Positions 1 through 8,526 of a stretch of 56,230 bases of DNA are shown here, piece after piece. The stretch covers positions 1-56,230 of the forward strand of contig JADYYK010000026.1 in NCBI GenBank assembly GCA_020853705.1, written 5' to 3'. The stretch's first letter is position 1, and every line of letters begins with the position of its first letter. A model generated the notes under the pieces. The model searched no databases and was not told the DNA's origin. It saw only the letters and a program-made list of their open reading frames with translations. A program made the translations under genes and the position numbers. This DNA is from Deltaproteobacteria bacterium. GTDB lineage: Bacteria; Myxococcota_A; Polyangia; Haliangiales; JADYYK01.

Positions 1-163
1 AGCGGCGGGAGCGCCGGCGGCAGCCGCGCCAGCACCAGCGGTGGCAGCGGCGGGAGCGCCGGCGGCAGCCGCGCCAGCACCAGCGGCGGCAGCGGCGGGA
101 GCGCCGGCGGCAGCCGCGCCAGCACCAGCGGCGGCAGCGGCGGGAGCGCCGGCGGCAGCCGAG
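1..163. repeat. 45-bp tandem repeat, about 3.5 copies
   Basis: The block starting agcggcggga recurs at positions 1, 46, 91 and 136 with only one or two substitutions, so the period is 45 bp. It lies inside the minus-strand Ala-rich gene and encodes 15-residue Ala/Gly/Pro units in frame. The array is cut by the window edge, so its true copy number is unknown. Confidence 0.85.
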
Positions 164-1923
164 GTCGCGCCCGGGGCGCGCGTGGAGCCCGCGGCGGCCG
201 CCCCAGCGATGCTGCGGTTGGCGGTCTGGGCGGCGGTCGTCGCCGCAGTGGTCAGGGTCGCGGCGCCCGCGGCCTGCACGGCGGTCGCGGCGGGGGGCAG
301 GCCCGGGATGGGCTGCAGGGTCTGGCTGATGGTCTGGGCCGCGCTGTCGACGACGCCCTGCGCGGCAGCCTGGCCGGGGCTGGCGGCCGCCGCGCCTGGC
401 TGCGCGGCAGCGCCGGCCGCGGACGCGCCCGCCGCGGCGCTGCTCTGCAGTGCCCCGCGCAGCGCACCCCGGACCGCGGTCGCGCCCTGGCTCGCACCAG
501 CGATGATCTGCTGCGCCGCCGGGGAGGCGCCGGCCGCGGCCGCCAGCGCGGGCGCTTGCGCCGCGCCAGCCGCAGCGGCGCCAGTCGCGGCCGCGCTGCT
601 CTGCGCCAGCCGCTGACCCGCCGCAGCGAGCTGACGCGGCGGCTGCGCGGCGCGCTGGCCGTGGCCGAGCTTGCGCAGCTTCTGCTTGTCGATCCCGCTG
701 GCGCGCCCCCGGGGAGCCTTCTGCCGCGCCGCCGCCGGAGCGGTGTCGACGGTGCCGTCATCCGCCTGGGTATCGACGGTGCCGTCGTCGGCCGCAGGCG
801 CGCGCCGCGCCACGGTGTCGACGGTGCCGTCGTCCAGCGCAGGCGCTCCAGCCGCAGCCGCGGCAGGCGCGCGCTGCGCCACGGTGTCGACGGTGCCGTC
901 GTCCAGCGCAGGCGACGCAGCCGCAGCCGCCGCAGGCGCGCGCTGCACCAGGGTGTCGACGGTGCCATCGTCGATCGCGGCGCTCGCGCCCGCCGTGGCG
1001 GCGCTGGCTGCTGCCCCGCCCGCCGCCGTCGCGCCGGTCGCCGCTGCCGCCGCACCCGCCGCCGTCGTCGCGCCGGTTGCCGCTGCCGCCGCACCCGCCG
1101 CCGTCGTCGCCCCGGCCGCCGCACCCGCCGCCGCCCCGGTGGCCGCTGCCGCCGCACCTGCACTGGCCGCGCTGGCCGCCGGTTGCGCGGTCACCGCCGC
1201 CGCAGGAGCGCTGTCCACTGTGCCGTCATCGACGCGCGTGTCGACGGTGCCGTCATCCGCGGCCGGGCCGCGACGCACCAGGGTGTCGACGGTGCCGTCG
1301 TCGACCGTGGCCGTGCTCGGCAGCGCCGCCAGGCGCTGCTGGTTGTCATTGGCCGGCTCGGCCCAGTGCGCGAGCACCGGCTGCGCTGCCGCAGGCAGGC
1401 CGCCGCTGGCGGGCGCCGCGGCGTCCGTGAGGTGCTCGAACAGCGCTGGCGATGGCGCGGTCGCGGCCGCTGTCGCCGCGGCCCCCGCCGCTGCTCCGGC
1501 CGGTGCGCCATGACCCAGCATCGGCGCCGCGTGCTCGGCGAAGTGCTGCAGCACGGGCTGGTGCGCCAGCTGTGCCAACGCGCCACCTGCCGGCCCACCG
1601 GCGCCCGGCGCGGCACGATCGGTCATGTGACCGAACAGCTGAGGTGTCGCCTCGGCGACCGCCGCACCCGCACCTGCACCCGCCGCCCTGGTGTCACCGC
1701 CTGCCGCCGGCGCCGCGCCGTGACCTTCGGCGAACGAGGCCATCACCTGCGCTCGTTCGACCATCGCGGCCGGCGTGGGTGGACCGATCTCGAGGTCGCG
1801 CTTGCGCGGGACATCCTCGGTCACCGGGGCGACGTGTTCGGTACCCACCGGGCCGCTGGCGCGGCCACGCAGCATCACGCCTGGCCGGATGGCCAGGACT
1901 TCCATGTCGAGTTCGTCGAACAT
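1..1923 (-). CDS. Ala-rich repeat protein with DDGTVDT motifs, C-terminus off the left edge
   Basis: An open frame runs from ATG at 1923 to the window edge (641 codons, no stop). The N-terminus is ordinary sequence (MFDELDMEVLAIRPGVMLRG). After it come Ala/Gly/Pro-rich stretches with repeated short blocks of the type LF-x-H-(M/L)-TD-x-AAP and VL-x-H-(F/W)-AE. Eight copies of DDGTVD(T/S) follow in two groups, roughly residues 206-240 and 316-393, several extended as DDGTVDTLVQRAPAA. A basic patch (KAPRGRASGIDKQKLRKLGH) lies near residue 401, then low-complexity Ala and, at the left edge, a 15-residue tandem repeat. No signal peptide, membrane helix or known domain is seen. It is divergent from the lipoprotein at 2045. 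The antisense frames over the same DNA are Arg- and Ala-rich and less coherent, which supports this strand. I do not recognise the family; a scaffold or structural role is only inference. Confidence 0.7.
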   Translation of the reverse strand, partial: MFDELDMEVLAIRPGVMLRGRASGPVGTEHVAPVTEDVPRKRDLEIGPPTPAAMVERAQVMASFAEGHGAAPAAGGDTRAAGAGAGAAVAEATPQLFGHMTDRAAPGAGGPAGGALAQLAHQPVLQHFAEHAAPMLGHGAPAGAAAGAAATAAATAPSPALFEHLTDAAAPASGGLPAAAQPVLAHWAEPANDNQQRLAALPSTATVDDGTVDTLVRRGPAADDGTVDTRVDDGTVDSAPAAAVTAQPAASAASAGAAAAATGAAAGAAAGATTAAGAAAAATGATTAAGAAAAATGATAAGGAAASAATAGASAAIDDGTVDTLVQRAPAAAAAASPALDDGTVDTVAQRAPAAAAAGAPALDDGTVDTVARRAPAADDGTVDTQADDGTVDTAPAAARQKAPRGRASGIDKQKLRKLGHGQRAAQPPRQLAAAGQRLAQSSAAATGAAAAGAAQAPALAAAAGASPAAQQIIAGASQGATAVRGALRGALQSSAAAGASAAGAAAQPGAAAASPGQAAAQGVVDSAAQTISQTLQPIPGLPPAATAVQAAGAATLTTAATTAAQTANRSIAGAAAAGSTRAPGATSAAAGAPAAAAAGAGAAAAGAPAAAAAGAGAAAAGAPAAATAGAGAAAAGAPAA

Positions 1924-2044
1924 CAGGGGCGGAGAAATCGGCCCTCATTGTACGCCAGCGCACAGGCCCGCCCCCCTCCCAATCGATCGGGCAGGATCGA
2001 CTGTCATTCCAACACGTTGCCGCCCGCATGCTAGCCTGGCACCA

Positions 2045-2410
2045 ATGCGCTTCCTGGGGCTCGCCGTGCTGTGCCTGCTCGGCTGTGGTGGGACCCCCGC
2101 CACAGCCCCTGCCGGTCCACTGCGGGCGGGGCGCTACTCGGGTGACAGCAAGGCCTTCGTCGGCTTCTTCCAGGTCGACGCCCGCGACCCCTCCCGGCCC
2201 ATCCTGCGTGTCGTCATCACCGAGCACCTGCCTCCCGCCGAGGTCGTCACCCACCACGCCACCCTGGTCGAACGTGACGGCAAGCTGTGCCTCGACCCGG
2301 CCCCGACCGCGATCGCGCCCTGCTTCCTCGCGCGCACGGCCAGCACCCTCACCATCCGCACCCGCGAGGGCGAGACCATCGTCCTCGAACGGCCCCCCGG
2401 CCCGCCGTAG
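2045..2410 (+). CDS. small predicted lipoprotein, unknown function
   Basis: 121 aa. The start at the ATG of MRFLGLAVLCLLGCGG gives a short, clean lipoprotein signal peptide with a Leu-Leu-Gly-Cys lipobox (Cys14). Longer upstream starts would bury this signal. The mature part has no recognised domain. It looks like a small beta-rich domain (GRYSGDSKAFVGFFQVDA..., then a segment with two Cys) ending in a strand that reads STLTIRTREGETIVLERPPG. It is divergent from the Ala-rich repeat gene, and its stop lies 16 bp from the convergent molybdenum enzyme. Likely anchored in the inner or outer membrane facing the periplasm. Confidence 0.65.
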   Translation: MRFLGLAVLCLLGCGGTPATAPAGPLRAGRYSGDSKAFVGFFQVDARDPSRPILRVVITEHLPPAEVVTHHATLVERDGKLCLDPAPTAIAPCFLARTASTLTIRTREGETIVLERPPGPP

Positions 2411-2426
2411 CACCAGGCGCCAGCGG

Positions 2427-4652
2427 TCACACCGCGGCGACGCTGACCGGGACGCCGTTGAAGGCGGCGTTGCCGCTGGGTGGATCGAGAAAGCCGGGGT
2501 CGGAGGCCAGGTTGACGTTGGCGCCCGGGGCCGCGCTGGCGACCGACTGGCGCACGCCCTCGCCGGCGTGGCCCCAGCCGTGCGGCAGCGAGATGACGCC
2601 GGGCATGACCTCGTCGCTCAGCTCGACGGTGGCCTCGAAGCTGCCCGCGCGGCTGGTGACCCGCACGCGCGCGCCGGCCGCCAGGCCGCGGCTGGCGGCG
2701 TCGCTGGGGTGCATCAGCAGGGTGCAGCGCGCCGGGCCGCGCATCAGCGCCGGCAGGTTGTGCATCCACGAGTTGTTGCTGCGCAGCTGGCGGCGTCCGA
2801 TCAGCACCAGCTCGGGTGGCGGCTGGCCGAGCTCGTGCTCGAGCCGCGGCAGGTCGGCCACGATCAGCGCCGGCGCGAGGTCGATCTTGGCGTCCGGCGT
2901 GCGCAGCACATGGGGCAGCTGCGGCCGGAGCGGCCCCAGGTCGACCCCGTGTGGCGCCGCCTCCAGCGCGGCCAGCGACAGCCCGCCCGGCGCGCGACCG
3001 AAGCCGTCCCCCCAGGGGCCGGTGCGCAGCAGCAGATCCAGCACGCGCCGCGGCCCGGGCAGCGGCCCCAGCGCCGCGCGCGCCTCGTCCATGGTCAGCC
3101 CCGGCCAGCGCTTGCCGTCCTCGCCGACCTCCTCCTTCAAGAGCTCGCCCAGCACCACGTCGTCCGCGGCCGCCAGGGGGATCGCCGCCGCGCCGACCAT
3201 GCCCTTGGCCAGGGTGGCCAGGATCTCCCACTCGTCAGGCTGCTCGGCCGGCCGGGGCAGCGCCGCGCGCGAGTAGCGAGCCACGTTGCGGATGGCCAGC
3301 TGATACAGCGCCAGATCATAGGTGTCGCGCTGGAGCGGCGCCGGCGGCGGCAAGATCACGTGGGCGTGACGCGTGGTCTCGTTGAGGTAGAAGTCGACCG
3401 CGACCATGAAGTCGAGTGACGCGAAGGCGCGCTCGAGCTGGGCCACGCCGGGGGCGCTCGACACCGGGTTGCCGGCCAGCGTCACCATGGCGCGCACCTG
3501 GTCGGGCCCCGGGGTCATGATCTCGTCGGCCAGCGTCGCCACCGGCGCCTCGCCGAACCAGGTCGGCAGCCCGCGCACGCGGGTCGGCTTGCCCGGGCGC
3601 ACCCCGCGTCCGCCCAGCGCGGTGGCCGGGCGCGCGCCGCCGCGGTTGGCCGCGGGCGTGGTGAACATGGCGCCACCCTCGCGGTCGAGGTTGCCCGACA
3701 GGATGTTGACGAGGTCGACGGCCCAGCTGGCCAGGGTGCCGAAGCGCTGGCAGGTGGTCCCGATGCGCCCGTAGCAGGCGGCGCGCTCGGCGGCCGCGAA
3801 GGCGTGCGCGATGCGCCGCGTGGTCACCGGGTCGATGCCGGTCGCCGCCGCCACCGCCTCGGGGCTGAAGGGCGCCACCAGCGCGGGGATGCGCTCGACG
3901 CCCACCACATGGCCGTCGGCGCGGCCCAGCCGCAGCGCGCCCTCGGCGCTCCACACGTGCAGGATCGCCAGCAGGAAGGCCGCGTCCATGCCGGGGCGGA
4001 TGGCTACATGCTCGCTGGCGCGCGCCGCGGTCTCGCTGCGCCGCGGATCGACCACGACGACCTGGCCGCCGCGCGCGATGATGGCGTCGAGGCGCGCGCC
4101 GACGTCGGGCGCCGTCATCAGGCTGCCGTTCGAGACCCGCGGGTTGCCGCCCAGCATGAGCAGGTAGTCGGTGCGATCCAGATCGGGCACCGGGATGGTC
4201 AGCCCGGCGCCGAACATCAGGCCTGCGCTGACCATCTTGGGCAGCTGGTCGGCCGAGCTGGCGCTGTAGCGCTGCCGTGTACCCAGCGCACGCAGCAGCA
4301 CGGGGCCGTACACCATGGCGTGCAGGCTGTGCGCGGTCGGGTTGCCGAGGTAGGTCCCGATGGCGTTCGGTCCGTGCCCGGCGCGCACCCGGGTCAGGCC
4401 GTCGATGGCCGCCGCGAAGGCCTCGTCCCAGCCGACCTCGACGAACTGGCCGTCGCGCTTCAGCAGCGGGCGGCGCAGCCGATCGGGATCCTCCTCGAGG
4501 CCCTTGAGGCCGTACGCCTTGGGGCAGATGTAGCCGCGCGAGAAGGCGTCGGCGTCGTCGCCACGCAGCTCGCTGACCACGCCGTCCCGGACGGTGACCG
4601 AGATACCGCAGGTGGCCTCGCACAGCGGACAGATCCGGTGGATGGTCGACAC
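2427..4652 (-). CDS. molybdopterin-dependent oxidoreductase (DMSO-reductase/formate-dehydrogenase superfamily)
   Basis: 741 aa from a GTG start (VSTIHRICPLCEATCG); an in-frame ATG 12 codons upstream is possible but adds unconserved-looking sequence. Cys8, Cys11, Cys15 and Cys43 form the N-terminal [4Fe-4S] motif (CPLCEATC ... CPKA, with the Lys after the fourth Cys that is typical of the family). The rest matches the superfamily: a bis-MGD-binding core with GGNPRVSNGS, a second dinucleotide-binding stretch (VTLAGNPVSSAPG), and a C-terminal MopB-binding domain ending in NVNLASDPGFLDPPSG. There is no Tat signal, so it is probably cytoplasmic. In the usual metal-ligand area (YSASSADQLPK) I see Ser but no Cys or selenocysteine. 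No partner subunit or cofactor gene is adjacent, so substrate and electron partner are unknown. Confidence 0.88.
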   Translation of the reverse strand: MSTIHRICPLCEATCGISVTVRDGVVSELRGDDADAFSRGYICPKAYGLKGLEEDPDRLRRPLLKRDGQFVEVGWDEAFAAAIDGLTRVRAGHGPNAIGTYLGNPTAHSLHAMVYGPVLLRALGTRQRYSASSADQLPKMVSAGLMFGAGLTIPVPDLDRTDYLLMLGGNPRVSNGSLMTAPDVGARLDAIIARGGQVVVVDPRRSETAARASEHVAIRPGMDAAFLLAILHVWSAEGALRLGRADGHVVGVERIPALVAPFSPEAVAAATGIDPVTTRRIAHAFAAAERAACYGRIGTTCQRFGTLASWAVDLVNILSGNLDREGGAMFTTPAANRGGARPATALGGRGVRPGKPTRVRGLPTWFGEAPVATLADEIMTPGPDQVRAMVTLAGNPVSSAPGVAQLERAFASLDFMVAVDFYLNETTRHAHVILPPPAPLQRDTYDLALYQLAIRNVARYSRAALPRPAEQPDEWEILATLAKGMVGAAAIPLAAADDVVLGELLKEEVGEDGKRWPGLTMDEARAALGPLPGPRRVLDLLLRTGPWGDGFGRAPGGLSLAALEAAPHGVDLGPLRPQLPHVLRTPDAKIDLAPALIVADLPRLEHELGQPPPELVLIGRRQLRSNNSWMHNLPALMRGPARCTLLMHPSDAASRGLAAGARVRVTSRAGSFEATVELSDEVMPGVISLPHGWGHAGEGVRQSVASAAPGANVNLASDPGFLDPPSGNAAFNGVPVSVAAV

Positions 4653-4718
4653 CCGGGGACTATAGGAGGCCCCACGCGCCGCCGCCACCCGCGCCTGCCG
4701 CGGGGCGGCCTGGCTCGC

Positions 4719-6779
4719 TCAGCGCGGGACCAGCACGCGCAGGCCGCGCGCCGGGACCTTGACCGACAGCGTGTTGCCGGCGCCGACCGTGAAGCTCTGG
4801 CCGGCCGCGCCCGGGGCGTCATCGTCCAGCGTGGTGCCGGCCGCGATGGTCGTCACCATGCAGGCGCCGCCGTCGGCCTGCGGGGCGCAGGTCTCGCTCT
4901 CCTGGTCGGAGGCGTTGATGATGACCAGCACCTTCTTGCCGGCGGCCTCGCGCTCGAAGGCGAAGATGCCGGCGTCGCGACGCGCGCCCGGCTGCGACGT
5001 CGACCAGCGCACGTCGACGGTGCCGCGGCGCAGCGGCTCGTGCTTCTTGCGCATGGCGATCAGGGCCTGCACCTTCTTGAAGAAGGGGTGGTTGACGTCG
5101 AACGGCGCGATGGCGGCGCGGCCGTCGATGGGCGCCGGGTTGCCCAGGTTCATGTCCTCGCGGTTCTTGGGATCGACGCCGCCGGCCAGCAGCTGCTCGG
5201 TGCCGTAGTACAGGCAGGGCACGCCGTCCCAGGTGTACAGGAAGCCCAGCGCGCTCTCGAGCTGGCCCACGTTGCCCTCGAACAGGAAGCGCGGCAGGTC
5301 GTGGTTGTCGAGGAAGTTGACCAGCACCTGCTGCGGCGCCAGGCCGATGCCGCCCTCGGCGGGCGCGGCGTGCGGCGTCGCGGGGTAGGTCGGGCCGTTG
5401 GCGTAGCCGTTCTGGTCGCAGAAGGCGTCGCTCTGCTTGATGCCCAGGCGCGAGTTCAGCAGGCACTCCAGGTTCTTGGTCGGGGCGCCCTTCTTGAACA
5501 CCGGCACCACGCCCCGGTAGTACTGGCTGAAGTAGAACACCGAGTCGAAGCGGCCGAACTTGCCGTCGGCGTCGGTGCCCCCGAAGGTGTACGACCCGAT
5601 GAGCTCGTCGTTGCCGTCGAAGGCCTCGCCGAAGATGAAGAAGTTCTGCTTGCCGAGCGCCTTGGCCTTGGCGCGCATGCGATCGGTGAACTTGCCCCAG
5701 AAGCCGCGCACGTTGAGGTCCAGCTCGGGGCGATCGATGTGCTTGACGGTGTCGATGCGGAAGCCGTCGAAGTCGGCGACCTCGATCCAGAACTCGAACG
5801 ACCGCGTCAGCGCCTCGGCGACGTCGGGGTTGTCGGTGTCGAGATCCTTCAGGCCACCGGGGAAGTCGCCCTTGGTCTCCTGCTCGCGCACGAACTCCTT
5901 GGAGTAGTCGCCCTCGTGCCACCAGGTGTAGACGCGGCCGCGGCGGTTGTACCAGCTGGGATCGTCGAACCAGGGCTTGTCCTTGGGCCAGCCGAACCAC
6001 TCGGGCGGGCGCGCCGGCGGGGTGCGGTTCTGCGCCGGCCAGTCGGTGAAGCGGATGTCGGCGTTGCCCGAGAAGCCCAGCGACGACCAGCCCTGGATCT
6101 TGCGCGGGTCGTACTCGGGGTCCCACTCGATGATGCGCTCGAGGTAGCTGGCGCCCTTCTGGCAGTACGACTTCTCGTCGGCGCTGCACTCGGCGGCGCG
6201 CTCGGGGTTGTTGCAGATCTGCACGCAGGTGTGGCTGGTGCCGCCGCCCGACAACCAGTCGTCGGGGCGGCCGTTGCCGTTGATGTCGTAGAAGAACAGC
6301 TGCCCGGTGTGGTTGGTGACCACGTCGAGGATGACCAGCATGCCGCGCGCGTGCGCCTTGTCGACCAGCTCGCGCAGCTTGTACATGTCGCCGAAGTGCG
6401 GGTTGGTGCGCACGAAGTCCTGGGTCCAGTAGCCGTGGTAGCTGGAGAAGCCGGCGTCCTCCTCGGTGTTCTTGACCACCGGGCTGATCCACAGCGCGGT
6501 CACGCCCAGGGTCTCGAGGTAGTCGAGCTTGTCGATGACGCCCTGCCAGTCGCCACCGTGGTAGCGCCCGGGCACCGACGGCTCGACGCCGTGGTCGTTG
6601 TCGACGTCGCCGTCGGAGAAGCGGTCGATGACGATCTGGTAGATGACCTGGTCACGCCAGTCGAGGCCGACGTTGGCCTGGTGCGGCATGTTCCACGGCG
6701 GATCGACGTCACTGGCGCCGCCACACGAGGCCAGCGTCAGCGACAGCATTGCAGTAGCGAGCTTGCCGAGCTTGCGCAT
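4719..6779 (-). CDS. GH13 alpha-amylase family lipoprotein
   Basis: 686 aa. Lipoprotein signal MRKLGKLATAMLSLTLASCGG with lipobox Cys19. In-frame ATGs at 6785 and 6788 are alternatives; AGGTGAT just upstream is best spaced for 6779. The GH13 (beta/alpha)8 domain starts near residue 40 (DWRDQVIYQIVIDRFSDGD). Catalytic regions are visible: VTNH (region I), GFRIDTVKHI with the nucleophile Asp, FGEAFDGND with the acid/base Glu, and FLDNHDLPRF with the transition-state Asp. A C-terminal beta-sandwich domain follows (from about LRRGTVDVRW). Several Cys pairs (CVQICNNPERAAEC) suit an exported protein. Predicted role: extracytoplasmic hydrolysis of alpha-1,4-glucans. Its start is 16 bp from the stop of the LamB-like porin upstream, so the two are probably co-transcribed. 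Confidence 0.9.
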   Translation of the reverse strand: MRKLGKLATAMLSLTLASCGGASDVDPPWNMPHQANVGLDWRDQVIYQIVIDRFSDGDVDNDHGVEPSVPGRYHGGDWQGVIDKLDYLETLGVTALWISPVVKNTEEDAGFSSYHGYWTQDFVRTNPHFGDMYKLRELVDKAHARGMLVILDVVTNHTGQLFFYDINGNGRPDDWLSGGGTSHTCVQICNNPERAAECSADEKSYCQKGASYLERIIEWDPEYDPRKIQGWSSLGFSGNADIRFTDWPAQNRTPPARPPEWFGWPKDKPWFDDPSWYNRRGRVYTWWHEGDYSKEFVREQETKGDFPGGLKDLDTDNPDVAEALTRSFEFWIEVADFDGFRIDTVKHIDRPELDLNVRGFWGKFTDRMRAKAKALGKQNFFIFGEAFDGNDELIGSYTFGGTDADGKFGRFDSVFYFSQYYRGVVPVFKKGAPTKNLECLLNSRLGIKQSDAFCDQNGYANGPTYPATPHAAPAEGGIGLAPQQVLVNFLDNHDLPRFLFEGNVGQLESALGFLYTWDGVPCLYYGTEQLLAGGVDPKNREDMNLGNPAPIDGRAAIAPFDVNHPFFKKVQALIAMRKKHEPLRRGTVDVRWSTSQPGARRDAGIFAFEREAAGKKVLVIINASDQESETCAPQADGGACMVTTIAAGTTLDDDAPGAAGQSFTVGAGNTLSVKVPARGLRVLVPR

Positions 6780-6795
6780 GGACATCATCACCTGG

Positions 6796-8340
6796 TCACC
6801 GGGTCGACGAGTTGAACCACCACTCGGCCTGCACGCCCAGGAAGTGCACCCAGGCGTGCGCGCGGCGGGGGTCGGACACGGCATACAGATCGAGCGCCGC
6901 GTCGTTGAGGTGGGCCGCGCGCCAGACCAGGCGCAGCTGCGGACGATCATGGGCGCCGCGCCCCATCGGCGCATAGACGACCATGGGAGCGATCTGGAAC
7001 ACCGCGGGGTCGGCCGCCAGCAGCGTGGTCGGTGACACGCCGCGCGGGAAGCGCGCCTGGTACGACAGGTCGATGCCGGCCATCACGTCACCGGCGACGG
7101 CGACCTGGGGGCGCACATCGGCGGCGTACTCCCAGCCGTCGTCGCGATCGCGCGTCGAGGCGTCGGCGTCCACGAAGCGACGCGCATAGGCGGCGCCGGC
7201 GACGTTGAACAGGCGGTGCTCCAGGGCGGCGCCGGTGCCGACCACGAACTCGCTGGCGCCGGGCCAGCTGGAGAACTTCTGGTCGAGCCCACGCGGCGCC
7301 GCCAGCTCGTCGAACGCCGACAGCCCCTTGGCGTAGCGCACGAACAGGTTGGCGTGCGACGCGCCGCCGCCGAAACCCCAGGCGCCGAGCTGCGCGCCCA
7401 GCGACACGCCGTGGTCGGCGGCCAGCTCCTCGATGGTGTCGTCGGCGCGCTGGCGCTGGCCCGAGGCGAGCTCCTGCAGCTCGGCGTACAGCTTGGCCTT
7501 GGTGTGCAGGCCGGCGACGTCGAAGAACGCGGTGGCCATCGCGGTCGCGATCACGCGCTGGCGGTCGAGCACCTCGATGGTGGTGGCGCCGGTGTCGGGC
7601 GCCGCGACGTCGTCGGTCTGGTACTGGAACGGATCGAGCAGCCGGTTGGTGCCGACGTGGACGGCGGCGTTCCAGCGCTTCTTCTCGAAGCTGGCGCCAG
7701 CGCCCAGCGTGTTGACGTCGTCGAGCGGCCAGTAGTCCAGCAGATAGATGTCGTCGCCGCGGTACATGCGCGAGCCGGCCCACAGCGTCAGCCCCGAGGG
7801 CAGGCGCGCCTCCAGGAACAGGTTGCGCAGCGCGGGCTGGGCGTCGAACTCGCCGGTGTAGTGGAACAGGGTGTCGTCGAACGCCAGCGTGGTGACGGTG
7901 CGCAGCTTGACGCCCTTCCTGGTCAGCCACCTGTAGTAGAGGTCGGTCTCGACGTAGCTCGGCTCGACGATGCGCGGCGGGTGCGCGACCACCGAGATGC
8001 GCTCGGGGGCGCCGCCGCGCAGGTCGGAGCCCATGCTGACGCGGCCGTAGGAGCCGAAGGCGAAGCCGGTCTCGGGCGGCTTGTCGGCGTCGGCGGTGGC
8101 GCTGGCGGTCACGGTGGCGTCGGGCGGGGTCTCGGGGGTCGCACCCGGGGTGACCTCGGACGGCGGCGGCTCCTCGACGTCCATCTTGTCGGGGTCGGGC
8201 GACGCCTCGGGCGACGGCTCCGGGGCGATCGAAGGTTCGGTGTCGGCCGCGGTGTCATCGACATCGTCCTGCGCGAGCGCCGAGACTTCCAGCGCCAGCA
8301 CCCCCAGCAGCGCCAGCGCGCTTGTTCGCAGCAAGGACAT
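6796..8340 (-). CDS. LamB-like maltoporin, predicted outer-membrane channel
   Basis: 514 aa from the ATG of MSLLRTSALALLGVLALEVS, a Sec signal peptide cleaved around Ala-Leu-Ala. An acidic, Pro-rich linker follows (to about residue 75), then a beta-barrel-like domain starting GFAFGSYGRVSMGSDLRGG. Resemblance to LamB is seen in the segment LPSGLTLWAGSRMYRGDDIY followed by LLDYWPLDDVNTLGAGA (compare [21 protein letters not shown] in E. coli LamB). It is also seen at the aromatic C-terminus FLGVQAEWWF, though a short tail (NSSTR) follows where barrels usually end. Its position between two alpha-amylase genes supports maltodextrin uptake. The family call rests on motif memory and context, not on an alignment. 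Confidence 0.7.
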   Translation of the reverse strand: MSLLRTSALALLGVLALEVSALAQDDVDDTAADTEPSIAPEPSPEASPDPDKMDVEEPPPSEVTPGATPETPPDATVTASATADADKPPETGFAFGSYGRVSMGSDLRGGAPERISVVAHPPRIVEPSYVETDLYYRWLTRKGVKLRTVTTLAFDDTLFHYTGEFDAQPALRNLFLEARLPSGLTLWAGSRMYRGDDIYLLDYWPLDDVNTLGAGASFEKKRWNAAVHVGTNRLLDPFQYQTDDVAAPDTGATTIEVLDRQRVIATAMATAFFDVAGLHTKAKLYAELQELASGQRQRADDTIEELAADHGVSLGAQLGAWGFGGGASHANLFVRYAKGLSAFDELAAPRGLDQKFSSWPGASEFVVGTGAALEHRLFNVAGAAYARRFVDADASTRDRDDGWEYAADVRPQVAVAGDVMAGIDLSYQARFPRGVSPTTLLAADPAVFQIAPMVVYAPMGRGAHDRPQLRLVWRAAHLNDAALDLYAVSDPRRAHAWVHFLGVQAEWWFNSSTR

Positions 8341-8526
8341 TTGCCTGAAACAAAGCACGAAACATGCCCGACGTGGGGCTCCTGCGACGACTGACGGTTG
8401 CGCCAGCCATGCCCGCCCGGTGTTGCCTTTCGCAACCGCGGGCCGTCGTGTCCGGCAACAGTGCCGTGACCGCACGCGGCCAACCCCGCCTGCGCGCGGG
8501 GGCCAGCTCTGGCATGCTCATTGAAG
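8341..8526. promoter_or_regulatory. divergent promoter region with 8-bp inverted repeat
   Basis: This 186-bp gap separates the porin/amylase operon from the rightward amylase and must hold both promoters. CGGTTGCG at 8395-8402 is perfectly inverted as CGCAACCG at 8431-8438, with 28 bp between the arms. That layout could suit a looping regulator or two half-sites, but it is only one short repeat in GC-rich DNA. No clear -35/-10 pair stands out. Confidence 0.3.

Noticed and set aside
252..2034. Long plus- and minus-strand open frames antisense to or out of frame with the Ala-rich gene
   Set aside because: They are Arg/Pro/Ala-rich by-products of GC-rich repeats. The minus frame starting at 1923 has a normal N-terminus, regular motifs and runs through the whole region.
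3804..6815. 1003-codon plus-strand open frame
   Set aside because: It is antisense to the molybdopterin enzyme and the amylase, both of which have complete catalytic motifs. Its translation is only Val/Ala/Arg/Gly-rich.
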